9,034 nucleotides of DNA from Spirochaetaceae bacterium. Lineage in GTDB: Bacteria; Spirochaetota; Spirochaetia; SZUA-6; Fen-1364. Of this stretch, positions 1 through 5,124 are shown in pieces. The DNA lies in NCBI GenBank assembly GCA_003141795.1, contig PLNO01000251.1, positions 239 to 9,272 on the forward strand. Reading direction: 5' to 3'. Under the pieces are notes generated by a model. That model was not told the DNA's origin. It searched no databases and saw only the letters and a program-made list of their open reading frames with translations. The position numbers were made by a program, and so were the translations under genes. How positions within the stretch are numbered: the stretch's first letter is position 1; each line of letters begins with the position of its first letter.

Positions 1-80
1 GCCACGGGCTGATTAGGCAGACCCGTCCACGGAGGACCTCACCGACAAGTACCGCGAGCTCTGCGGCACCGACATCGACG

Positions 81-491
81 GTGAGCCTGTTCATCGACAA
101 GCTCGGCTACGACCCTGAGAACGTCACCGTGCTCGCGCCGAGCAAAACGGATGTGTCGCAGATCCAGGACAGGCTCTCCAAGCGCGGCATCACGTCAGCC
201 AACATCAAGGATGGATCGTTTTCGTTTGCGGCCGAGGGATTGGTGCGCGTGACCACGCTGCATTCCAGCAAGGGGTTGGATTTCCCCGTTGTGCTTCTCT
301 TCCTGCCGTCGCTGCCGACCGCGGGGCAGTACGATGAGAAGGCGGCGGACTTTCTGGCGCGCAACCTCATCTACGTCGCGATGACGCGGGCGATGGACAT
401 CCTCAACGTGTTCGTGATGGAGGAGAGCAAGGAGATGGCGGTGCAGGAGCTGGTGGGGGTTATAGGGGGGATGGGGTGTTCGGATTCATGA
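81..491 (+). pseudogene. C-terminal remnant of a UvrD-like superfamily 1 helicase
   Basis: The 136 residues from a GTG at 81 match only the end of a UvrD/Rep-type (UvrD_C_2) ATP-dependent DNA helicase. Motif V-like sequence (VTTLHSSKGLDFPVV, residues 57-71) and motif VI (LIYVAMTRA, residues 96-104, with arginine finger R103) are clear. The Walker A and B motifs and the rest of a normal 600-700-residue protein are missing. The frame stays open from 81 back to the window edge, but its upstream translation is not protein-like. Instead the +2 frame from 17 to 79 reads plausibly (STEDLTDKYRELCGTDID) and is closed by a TAG at 14-16. This suggests a frameshift near position 80 and further damage upstream. 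The GTG at 81 is therefore probably not a real start. The helicase assignment of the fragment is firm. That it is a decayed gene is inference, since the body of the gene may lie outside the window. Confidence 0.75.
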
Positions 492-496
492 TGAAT

Positions 497-711
497 TCAG
501 CGAAGCAGAGCTTTGAACTCATCGGGACTGAAGCCGGCATCCGCGGCTATCGCACCCATCGTGATTGCGTTGATAGGGTCGTACGGGGAACAGTCAGGCG
601 CACGTGCCCATTCGACATTATTACGTGCTTCCCCTGCCGAACTATCACAAAACCGGCCTTCTGGAGCGCACGAACCGCTTGATCCATGCTTACTCCGGGA
701 ATCTTGGGCAT
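497..711 (-). pseudogene. hicA: HicA-family mRNA interferase toxin, frameshifted
   Basis: HicA toxins are small double-stranded-RNA-binding-like ribonucleases that cleave mRNA and are neutralised by HicB. From the ATG at 709-711 the protein begins MPKIPGVSMDQAVRALQKAG and continues through GKHVIMSNGHVRLTVPR, with the conserved glycine-lysine-histidine site (H29). After VPR (codon 583-585) the frame runs into unrelated residues and stops at 547. Moving by one base restores the normal family ending, YDPINAITMGAIAADAGF then SPDEFKALLR, with a TGA at 497-499. One base therefore seems to be missing around 582-590, beside a run of four G. The total of about 71 residues fits the family. The start lies 5 bases after the hicB stop, so the two form one operon. 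Family identity is sure. Whether the shift is real inactivation or a sequencing error cannot be decided here. Confidence 0.85.
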
Positions 712-716
712 GGAGG

Positions 717-920
717 TCAGACCGTGACGGTCCGCTCTATGACGCGAAGTTCCGCCTTCTCTTCCTTTTCCGTATCCAGCCATTCGCGGATTGCTGACTT
801 AATGTTTTCAAGCGCATCGTCCAGGGTTGAGCCTTGAGAATGACATCCGCGCAGGGCGGGACAACTGACCGAGAAACCTTCTTCCGATTCGACCAGGACC
901 ACCCGGTATTCCATAATCAT
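717..920 (-). CDS. hicB: HicB-family antitoxin (short form)
   Basis: This 67-residue protein is a short HicB antitoxin, which binds and blocks HicA. The sequence shows the family pattern: a hydrophobic strand (YRVVLVESEEGFSVSCPALR), then the glycine-cysteine turn (GCHSQGSTLDDALENIKSAI), a helix (AIREWLDTEKEE) and a short tail. This is the partial RNase H-like HicB fold. No C-terminal helix-turn-helix or ribbon-helix-helix DNA-binding domain is visible, so any autoregulation would have to work differently or with a partner. Two ATGs are possible, at 918-920 and 912-914. The second gives the commoner N-terminus MEYRVVL. A GGAGG-like sequence (934-938, minus strand) is rather far from both. It lies directly upstream of hicA with 5 bases between them, antitoxin first. 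It looks intact although its toxin is frameshifted. Confidence 0.88.
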   Translation of the reverse strand: MIMEYRVVLVESEEGFSVSCPALRGCHSQGSTLDDALENIKSAIREWLDTEKEEKAELRVIERTVTV

Positions 921-960
921 AAGGCTAATGAGTCCTCCAAGGTTTCGTCAAGGATGATGA

Positions 961-974
961 TGCTTCCGGAAGCA
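961..974. repeat. Perfect 14-bp palindrome upstream of hicB
   Basis: TGCTTCCGGAAGCA reads identically on both strands. It sits 41 bases upstream of the first possible hicB start, where an operator for autoregulation of a toxin-antitoxin operon would be expected. That role is inference. The HicB protein here shows no obvious DNA-binding domain, which weakens it. Confidence 0.4.
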
Positions 975-1125
975 ATACAACGGCCGGGTGATTCTGTCGC
1001 TTGCGTTTCGGGAAGCGCGGGCGATCCGCTGGGCGTGATGGAGGAACCTCTCAAGCGATTCATAGCAGTTGTCCTTGGAAGCAGGCAGATGGAGTTCTCG
1101 CTGCCTTGGCGCGACGCCAGATGAC

Positions 1126-1149
1126 TGAAGCTCCCGCAGGGAGCGTTCA
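1126..1149. repeat. Inverted repeat / hairpin in gene-free stretch
   Basis: A six-base perfect stem (GCTCCC at 1130-1135 and GGGAGC at 1139-1144) encloses the loop GCA. It is extended by four more pairs (TGAA at 1126-1129 with TTCA at 1146-1149) around one bulged G at 1145. No T-run follows on either strand, so it is not a typical terminator. Function unknown. Confidence 0.4.
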
Positions 1150-1214
1150 TGCACAACGCGAGCCGTCCGAGGAAGGGGCGGGAGCGCGTTCATGACTCCG
1201 CCACAAGAAAAACA

Positions 1215-1220
1215 TATAAT
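1215..1220 (+). promoter_or_regulatory. Candidate -10 box for the 1235/1294 unit
   Basis: A perfect TATAAT occurs in otherwise GC-rich DNA 14 bases before the small frame at 1235 and 73 bases before the composite gene at 1294. The best -35 candidate at suitable spacing (ATGACT, 1191-1196) is poor. The call rests on the -10 match and its position. Confidence 0.4.
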
Positions 1221-1234
1221 TGCGGTGTCGGTTC

Positions 1235-1297
1235 ATGCGCAACATCAGCAAGCGTCAGACCATCGACTCGGACGATCTCAGCGGAGGTGATTCATGA
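1235..1297 (+). CDS. Possible 20-codon peptide overlapping the next gene
   Basis: An ATG at 1235 opens a 20-codon frame (MRNISKRQTIDSDD, then LSGGDS). Its TGA at 1295-1297 overlaps the ATG at 1294-1296 of the composite gene in an ATGA arrangement typical of translational coupling. It lies just downstream of a perfect TATAAT. The predicted transcript start would be only about 7-9 bases before the ATG, leaving no room for a ribosome site. It could be a short leader peptide, the end of a lost partner gene or a chance frame. I recognise no family. The 1294 gene has its own strong ribosome site inside this frame, so it does not depend on the peptide. Confidence 0.25.
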   Translation: MRNISKRQTIDSDDLSGGDS

Positions 1298-2010
1298 AAC
1301 TTGATGATTTCTCCATCGGTCGAGAATTCTGGACTGAGACCGGCCCTTGGCGCTGCACCGATGTTGGAACAAGAACAATCTGCGCCATAAAGCTCGGCCC
1401 GATGGACATCGTCAGCATGAACGAGGAAGGGATCACGAGTCTTCGACGGGAGGAGGATCCTACGTTCCTCGAAGGTCCTCCCTACGGCGTTGTGGAGCAC
1501 GTCTTCGATGAGTTCGAAGGCCTATACCCGTCTGAAGAAGCCCTGAACAAGGGCGACGATTCTCTAGAAGAAACGAGCGGATGGAATCACCGTATCATCC
1601 GAACAGAGAAGGACGGGGAAGAATGGTATGAGATCCACGAGGTCTACTATGATGAGCAAGGGCACATCGAGCGCTGGACGCAGGGGCCAGTCGAGCCCGG
1701 AGGCGAAAGCAAGGCCGAACTGATGAACGATATCGCCCACTTCATTTCCGCCATGCGCTATCCGATATTGGAGAGCTCCATTCAAGACGGCCGCGAAACA
1801 TTAGTCCCCGTTGTATCCGATCAGATCGTTAACGAAGGACATTGGACCGAGTTGTTGGACAGGGTATTTGTCGTTCTCTCTCAGTTCAGCGACATCATCC
1901 TCGGGCACCCCATCCTCAGGGATCATCCGCGATTGCAGGCGGAGGCTGACGCGATCAGCGAAAAGATGGCCACGCTGTATCAGGAAATTGGTAAACGGAT
2001 TGTGGATTAG
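1294..2010 (+). CDS. Composite protein of unknown function, three recognisable segments
   Basis: The start at 1294 is set by GGAGGT (1283-1288) at good spacing. The 238-residue product is acidic and appears soluble, with no signal peptide or membrane segment. It seems to be built of three parts. Residues 1-75 (IGREFWTETGPWRCTDVGTR, then a PPYGVVEHVFDE turn) resemble a small uncharacterised bacterial family with an EFWT...G.WRCTD.GTRTI signature. Residues 97-160 (WNHRIIR...YEIHEVYYDEQGHIERWTQGPV) resemble a second, usually stand-alone, uncharacterised family with a WN(H/Y)R...IHEVYYD core. Residues 183-238 are amphipathic helices (HWTELLDRVFVVLSQFSDII, HPRLQAEADAISEKM) that I cannot place. Family resemblance is from memory and no function is known to me. 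It sits among toxin-antitoxin genes, which hints at an accessory role, but no catalytic motif is visible. The weakly GC-rich sequence after the stop is not a convincing terminator. Confidence 0.85.
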   Translation: MKLDDFSIGREFWTETGPWRCTDVGTRTICAIKLGPMDIVSMNEEGITSLRREEDPTFLEGPPYGVVEHVFDEFEGLYPSEEALNKGDDSLEETSGWNHRIIRTEKDGEEWYEIHEVYYDEQGHIERWTQGPVEPGGESKAELMNDIAHFISAMRYPILESSIQDGRETLVPVVSDQIVNEGHWTELLDRVFVVLSQFSDIILGHPILRDHPRLQAEADAISEKMATLYQEIGKRIVD

Positions 2011-2084
2011 GAAGGCCAGGAGGGGCCCCGCGCTATTTTTACACGACGTACTGGAGAGGAGGATGTGAGGGAAGGCGGGGGATA

Positions 2085-2116
2085 TTATCAAAGAAAACAG
2101 TTGTTTTCTTTGATAA
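2085..2116. promoter_or_regulatory. Long perfect inverted repeat, likely operator of the fic gene
   Basis: Two perfect 15-base arms (TTATCAAAGAAAACA at 2085-2099 and its complement at 2102-2116) flank a two-base centre. This AT-rich element stands out from its GC-rich surroundings. It ends 43 bases before the ATG of the broken fic gene. A two-base centre suits a dimeric DNA-binding protein better than an RNA hairpin, and no U-run follows, so an operator is the better reading. Many Fic proteins of this kind carry a C-terminal winged helix that could bind such a site. Here that part is lost, so the site may be orphaned or act in trans. The regulator is inference. Confidence 0.6.
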
Positions 2117-2159
2117 GAAAATGTGCTATGCAAGTAACGTTGAATAAGGGTTAGCGATC

Positions 2160-2556
2160 ATGAAAAAGAGGAAAAACCGGCGAATACGAAGTGACCAATA
2201 CTGGAGGTGAAGAGGTACGGGCATTTACGCCCTTGCCGTTGCCCCCGGATCCGCCTCTTGATCTCACTGGGGGCCGCCAAAAGCTGCTGGAGCGGGCAAC
2301 ACTTGCCCTGGGACGCTTGGACAGTATCACTCTTTTGCTCCCCGATCCAAATATCTTCCTGTATTCCTACGTTCGTCGGGAAGCGGTGCTCTCTTCGCTG
2401 ATCGAGGGAACTCAGTCCTCTCTCGCTGAGCTTATGCTCTTCGAGCTACAAGATGCCCCAGGCGTTCCATTTGACGATGTCGTGGAGGTTTCGGGCTATG
2501 TCGCCGCTTCCCTGGATGATGTGACTTCCTCTGTATTCTGTCGCTCCCTAATTTGA
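2160..2556 (+). pseudogene. fic: Fic-family AMP transferase, N-terminal remnant with 5' frameshift
   Basis: Fic proteins transfer AMP to target proteins. The readable frame contains the Fic N-terminal region: GEEVRAF, the proline stretch LPLPPDPPLDL, LLERATLALGRLD, LLPDPNIFLYSYVRREAV, and the inhibitory motif S-x3-E-G in SSLIEGTQSSL, then PGVPFDDVVEVSGYVAAS. The natural ATG at 2160-2162, preceded by AAGGG at 2146-2150, is in another frame. Removing one A from the A5 run at 2163-2167 joins it to give MKRGKTGEYEVTNTGGEEVRAF, a normal start for the family. After YVAAS the similarity stops and a TGA follows at 2554-2556. The catalytic HPFxxGNGR motif and the rest of a usual 350-400-residue protein are absent downstream. 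The remnant therefore keeps the self-inhibitory helix but cannot catalyse. Two independent lesions make it a pseudogene with good confidence. Confidence 0.85.
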
Positions 2557-2613
2557 CTGTACAAGCGGTAGATCGCGCTTTCCCGTATTGATTTTCAGGC
2601 TTCCAGACCCTCC

Positions 2614-2642
2614 TTGATCCTTAAGATTATCGGTAGTAGTAT
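2614..2642 (+). promoter_or_regulatory. Candidate promoter of vapBC
   Basis: TTGATC (2614-2619) and TAGTAT (2637-2642) are separated by 17 bases, each matching the sigma70 consensus at four of six positions. The -10 box lies inside the left arm of the inverted repeat at 2638-2660, so a protein bound to the repeat would block transcription. The predicted leader before the vapB start is only about a dozen bases. Confidence 0.45.
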
Positions 2643-2660
2643 TACTGAAGGAGTAATACT
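2638..2660. promoter_or_regulatory. Inverted repeat over vapB -10 box and ribosome site
   Basis: Perfect nine-base arms AGTATTACT (2638-2646) and AGTAATACT (2652-2660) flank GAAGG. The repeat touches the -10 box on the left, contains the ribosome site GAAGGAG (2647-2653) and ends at the base before the vapB start codon. It is well placed as the operator for VapB or VapBC autorepression, or as an RNA hairpin presenting the ribosome site in its loop. Which one acts is inference. Confidence 0.6.
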
Positions 2661-2876
2661 TTGAAAGTAACGACCAAAGGCCAAGTGACCATCCCGCAGG
2701 AACTGCGGCGTAAGTATCAGATCGATTCTCATGCGGAGGTGGAATTCCTCGACGAAGATGGAAAGATCGTCGTTCGTGTCATGAAAAAGGCCGAGTCTTC
2801 TTTCCGGAAAATCCTGGGCCGTGGTGACGTACTTCTTTCCACCGAAGAAATACTGCGATTGACCCGAGCTGACTAG
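2661..2876 (+). CDS. vapB: VapB-type antitoxin, AbrB/MazE swapped-hairpin family
   Basis: The 71-residue product starts at a TTG (2661) seven bases after GGAG. An in-frame TAA at 2655-2657 rules out an earlier start, and no suitable ATG follows. Residues 1-45 form the SpoVT/AbrB DNA-binding fold: VTTKGQVTIPQELRRKYQID, then VEFLDEDGKIVVRVM. The rest (FRKILGRGDVLLSTEEILRL) is a tail of the kind that wraps around and blocks a PIN-domain toxin. Its stop TAG (2874-2876) shares one base with the GTG of the toxin gene, so the two are translated together. In known VapBC pairs the antitoxin also represses the operon, and the inverted repeat directly upstream fits that. It looks intact. Confidence 0.9.
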   Translation: MKVTTKGQVTIPQELRRKYQIDSHAEVEFLDEDGKIVVRVMKKAESSFRKILGRGDVLLSTEEILRLTRAD

Positions 2877-3286
2877 TGGCATCGTACCTTGTTGACTCCT
2901 CGGCACTCCTCGATATCCTCACTGCCGATCCTGTCTGGGCCGAATGGTCGATCCGGGAACTTGAAAAGGCATGGGCGGATGGTACGGTCTTCATCGATCC
3001 TATCGTCTATTCGGAGATTTCCATCCGCTTTTCCCGCATCGAGGATCTTGAAGCGGCGATAGCTGAGAGCGGACTCGCCTGGAGCGAGATCCCGCGGGAG
3101 GCTCTCTTCTTGGCAGGCAAGGCATTCCTGTCGTACCGGAAAGCTGGTGGTACGAAAACACAGCCACTTCCTGACTTCTTCATCGGAGCCCATGCAGCGG
3201 TTTCGGACATGGTCCTCATCACGCGGGATCCTGAAAAGGTCCGCTCGTACTTCCCCCGGCTGCGGATTACAAGCCCGGCTTCGTAA
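2876..3286 (+). CDS. vapC: VapC-type PIN-domain ribonuclease toxin
   Basis: The 136-residue product is a PIN-domain toxin, a magnesium-dependent RNase that in characterised cases cleaves tRNA or rRNA. The acidic residues expected in the active site are present: D7 (YLVDSSALLDIL), E47 (DPIVYSEIS), D100 (LPDFFIGAHA) and D118 (LITRDPEKVRSYFP). Length and motif order are normal, so it should be active. The GTG start overlaps the vapB stop by one base. The last 20 bases, including the TAA at 3284-3286, overlap the end of the opposing nuclease gene. No transcription terminator can be fitted between them without lying in coding sequence. The RNA target cannot be predicted from sequence. Confidence 0.93.
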   Translation: MASYLVDSSALLDILTADPVWAEWSIRELEKAWADGTVFIDPIVYSEISIRFSRIEDLEAAIAESGLAWSEIPREALFLAGKAFLSYRKAGGTKTQPLPDFFIGAHAAVSDMVLITRDPEKVRSYFPRLRITSPAS

Positions 3287-4760
3287 TAAGCTGCCCCAGC
3301 TTCCCCACGATCTCCACCATACCGCTCGTATCCAGCCCGCAGTACTCCTCGAGCTGGGAGCGGATGCGGCGCCGCTCCTCCTCGGAGACGTCCCCGAATG
3401 TAATGCGCTTGAACTCCAGGCTCGCCTCGGTGCCCTCGTGGATGGCGAGGTCCTTGTAGCCCTTGCCCGTGAGCGCCGGTAGCACGCTCTTCATCGACGC
3501 GCTTCCGGCCTGCGCGGGGAAGTAGACTGAAAACGTACGGAACGGCGTGTAGAGATCGACGGTCCGCTCGAGGATACCGTCCACCCAGGTAGCGGCCTCT
3601 GGATATGCAACCGCGCATTCCTTGAGCCGCGCCGTTTCGAATGCCGCGTTGTAGGCGACGATGGATCCCCGCGGCCCGATGATCTTCTGCAGCTCGTCGA
3701 CGAGGATCCTCCGCGGGTCGCCCTGACCGTCCCAGATCCACGAGTGGTGCGCCCGGCCGCCGTCGGGGGCCGCTACGATGTGCAGGCTAAACTGGAAAGG
3801 CACTTGCTGGTAGGGCCGGGTTCCGTCCAACAGGGGAATGGCGGCCTGGAGAGTTTCGAAATCGAGGTAGTGCAGGGGATACTCGAGTGTCGCCAGGAAC
3901 TTTGCAACGGCCAGGCTATCGATATGCGGCGTGTTGCTCTTCTCCGCCTGAACCTGGATCTTCTGCACCGCGGAGAGGCGGAAGCTGGCAGGGATAGTGC
4001 CGGTGGTTTCGACACCTTGCCGGTACAGCGGCCATGCTTTGCCGCCAAGCCGGGTCAAGGAGAAGATGCTGCGCTTCGTCTCCAGCACCTTCTTCCAGCA
4101 GACGGGGACGAGCGGGCAGGGGTAGGGGGCACCGCACTGCGGCCCGATCTCCACCTCGGGGGAGCGCGCCGCGTCGATCACCTTCAGCATTTCCTCGACC
4201 CTGCGTTCGATCCCCTCCCGCTTCTTCTCGACCTCTTCGGTCACATCCACACGAACAAACAGCCGTGTCGGATCCATAGGCCCTTCACGCGTGTATGTGT
4301 TGTCGATGTGCATGACCGCGCACCGGCGGATTCGAAGACCGGCGCCCTCGTAGCAGTGCCGCTGGATCGCCAGGTCGTCCCAGTAGGGATCAGACACCGA
4401 CGTCGAGCTCTTCATCTCGACGATGTCCCACTCATTTCGCCCGACGGGTTCAAGGACGTCCGCTCGGGCGATGACGCGGCCGTGCTGGAAGCCCGCTTCG
4501 AAGAGCGGCACCCGTCGAGAAATAAGCTCCTCGGAACGGACGGCTATCTCTTCGAACGGGGTGATTCCTTCTATCGTGATACCACCGGCGAAGAGACTCT
4601 GCGCGAGCAGTCCCACCTCGTGGCCCTGGTCGAAGATCGCCTGCGTTCCGTCGCTCACGGGGGGTATCGCATCTCTGGCGTTGTAGACGTGCCAGAGGAG
4701 CTTCGGGCATTGCAGTCCCTGGATGTAGCGTGTCTTCGAGAGCAAGGGGAGAAAGCTCAT
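3267..4760 (-). CDS. Cas4/RecB-like nuclease fused to DUF2779 exonuclease-like domain
   Basis: The 497-residue protein starts at the ATG 4758-4760. No strong ribosome site is visible. Residues 5-225 look like a RecB/Cas4-type PD-(D/E)XK nuclease: D101 (RADVLEP), then E115 and K117 (WDIVEMKSS), a following glutamine (Q133, DDLAIQRHCYEGAG), and four cysteines placed as in 4Fe-4S nucleases (C18 in LQCPKLLW; C209, C215, C221 in CGAPYPCPLVPVC). Residues 295-490 fit DUF2779, with features of an RNase H-like DEDD exonuclease: YLDFET (D300, E302), VAYNAAFE (371-375), DLYTP (D402) and YCGLDTSGMVEIV (D477). Such proteins are uncharacterised relatives of DNA repair and CRISPR nucleases. A role in processing DNA ends is inference. 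It is divergent from mazEF and overlaps vapC at the tail. A long antisense frame over it is a shadow. Confidence 0.9.
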   Translation of the reverse strand: MSFLPLLSKTRYIQGLQCPKLLWHVYNARDAIPPVSDGTQAIFDQGHEVGLLAQSLFAGGITIEGITPFEEIAVRSEELISRRVPLFEAGFQHGRVIARADVLEPVGRNEWDIVEMKSSTSVSDPYWDDLAIQRHCYEGAGLRIRRCAVMHIDNTYTREGPMDPTRLFVRVDVTEEVEKKREGIERRVEEMLKVIDAARSPEVEIGPQCGAPYPCPLVPVCWKKVLETKRSIFSLTRLGGKAWPLYRQGVETTGTIPASFRLSAVQKIQVQAEKSNTPHIDSLAVAKFLATLEYPLHYLDFETLQAAIPLLDGTRPYQQVPFQFSLHIVAAPDGGRAHHSWIWDGQGDPRRILVDELQKIIGPRGSIVAYNAAFETARLKECAVAYPEAATWVDGILERTVDLYTPFRTFSVYFPAQAGSASMKSVLPALTGKGYKDLAIHEGTEASLEFKRITFGDVSEEERRRIRSQLEEYCGLDTSGMVEIVGKLGQLITKPGL

Positions 4761-4827
4761 GCCGGATGACTATAGAACGGCCGCGGGTTTGCAGCCATAC
4801 GGGAGGGATGGAGATGACGCGACCGGC

Positions 4828-4856
4828 TTGCCGAGAACGGGATTGATGTATATACT
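4828..4856 (+). promoter_or_regulatory. Candidate promoter of mazEF
   Basis: TTGCCG (4828-4833) and TATACT (4851-4856) have the ideal 17-base spacing. An eight-base palindrome GTATATAC (4848-4855) covers the -10 box and could serve as an operator for MazE or MazEF autorepression, which is known for the family but inferred here. Confidence 0.55.
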
Positions 4857-4881
4857 AAGTTTAAACAGGGGGCGGACAATC

Positions 4882-5124
4882 GTGAGAGGCAAAATACAGA
4901 AGTGGGGGAACAGCCTCGGCATTCGGATCCCGAAGGCCCTGGCGGAGGAAACCGCAGTCGAATCGGAATCGGTGGTCGACATCACTGCCCGCAACGGAAA
5001 GATCATCATCACGCCGCTTGTTCAGGAGGCTTCATCTCTGCGGGAACTGCTCTCGCGGGTTACTGAAGAGAACCGCCATGACGAGATTGAGAGAGGTGCA
5101 CCTGCCGGCAGGGAAGTCTGGTGA
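4882..5124 (+). CDS. mazE: MazE-type antitoxin
   Basis: The 80-residue protein opens with the classical MazE/AbrB signature KIQKWGNSLGIRIPKALAEE, followed by VVDITARNGKIIITPL, which completes the DNA-binding half. The C-terminal half (LRELLSRVTEENRHDEIERG) is charged and probably unfolded until it binds the toxin. The GTG at 4882 is chosen because the homology begins there and AGGGGG (4867-4872) lies nine bases before it. An in-frame ATG at 4846 would place the start inside the promoter. The stop overlaps the toxin start in GTGA, so the two genes are translationally coupled. The antitoxin neutralises MazF and should repress its own promoter. Confidence 0.92.
   Translation: MRGKIQKWGNSLGIRIPKALAEETAVESESVVDITARNGKIIITPLVQEASSLRELLSRVTEENRHDEIERGAPAGREVW

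Larger units (their letters stand above)
921..1234. other. Gene-free stretch upstream of hicB, unidentified content
   Basis: No gene that I recognise lies in this stretch of about 310 bases between hicB and the next plus-strand unit. A minus-strand open frame (948-1193, 81 codons, beginning MNALPPLPRTARVV) and an overlapping minus-strand frame ending in SIIILDETLEDSLAL are open, but neither resembles a family I know or has a good ribosome site. They could be chance frames in GC-rich DNA or remains of a decayed gene. The stretch holds two inverted repeats (961-974 and 1126-1149) and near its end a perfect TATAAT. Divergent promoters for hicB and for the gene at 1294 should both lie here. Confidence 0.5.

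Noticed and set aside
948..1193. 81-codon minus-strand frame upstream of hicB as a third gene of the operon
   Set aside because: No recognisable family, no good ribosome site, and its sequence runs through the palindrome at 961-974. I left it as part of an unidentified stretch.
2022..2040. GGGGCCCC followed by TATTTTT as a terminator after the composite gene
   Set aside because: The palindrome has no loop, and four to six bases separate it from the T-run. The alternative GGCC/GGCC stem is too short to be convincing.
3007..3741. Minus-strand open frame (244 codons) across vapC and the nuclease 3' end
   Set aside because: Arginine- and glycine-rich shadow overlapping two real genes in other frames.
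3744..4769. Long plus-strand open frame (341 codons) antisense to the DUF2779 nuclease
   Set aside because: Its translation is rich in repeated arginine, leucine, histidine and proline with no family resemblance. The minus strand encodes clear nuclease motifs over the same bases. It is a GC-driven shadow.
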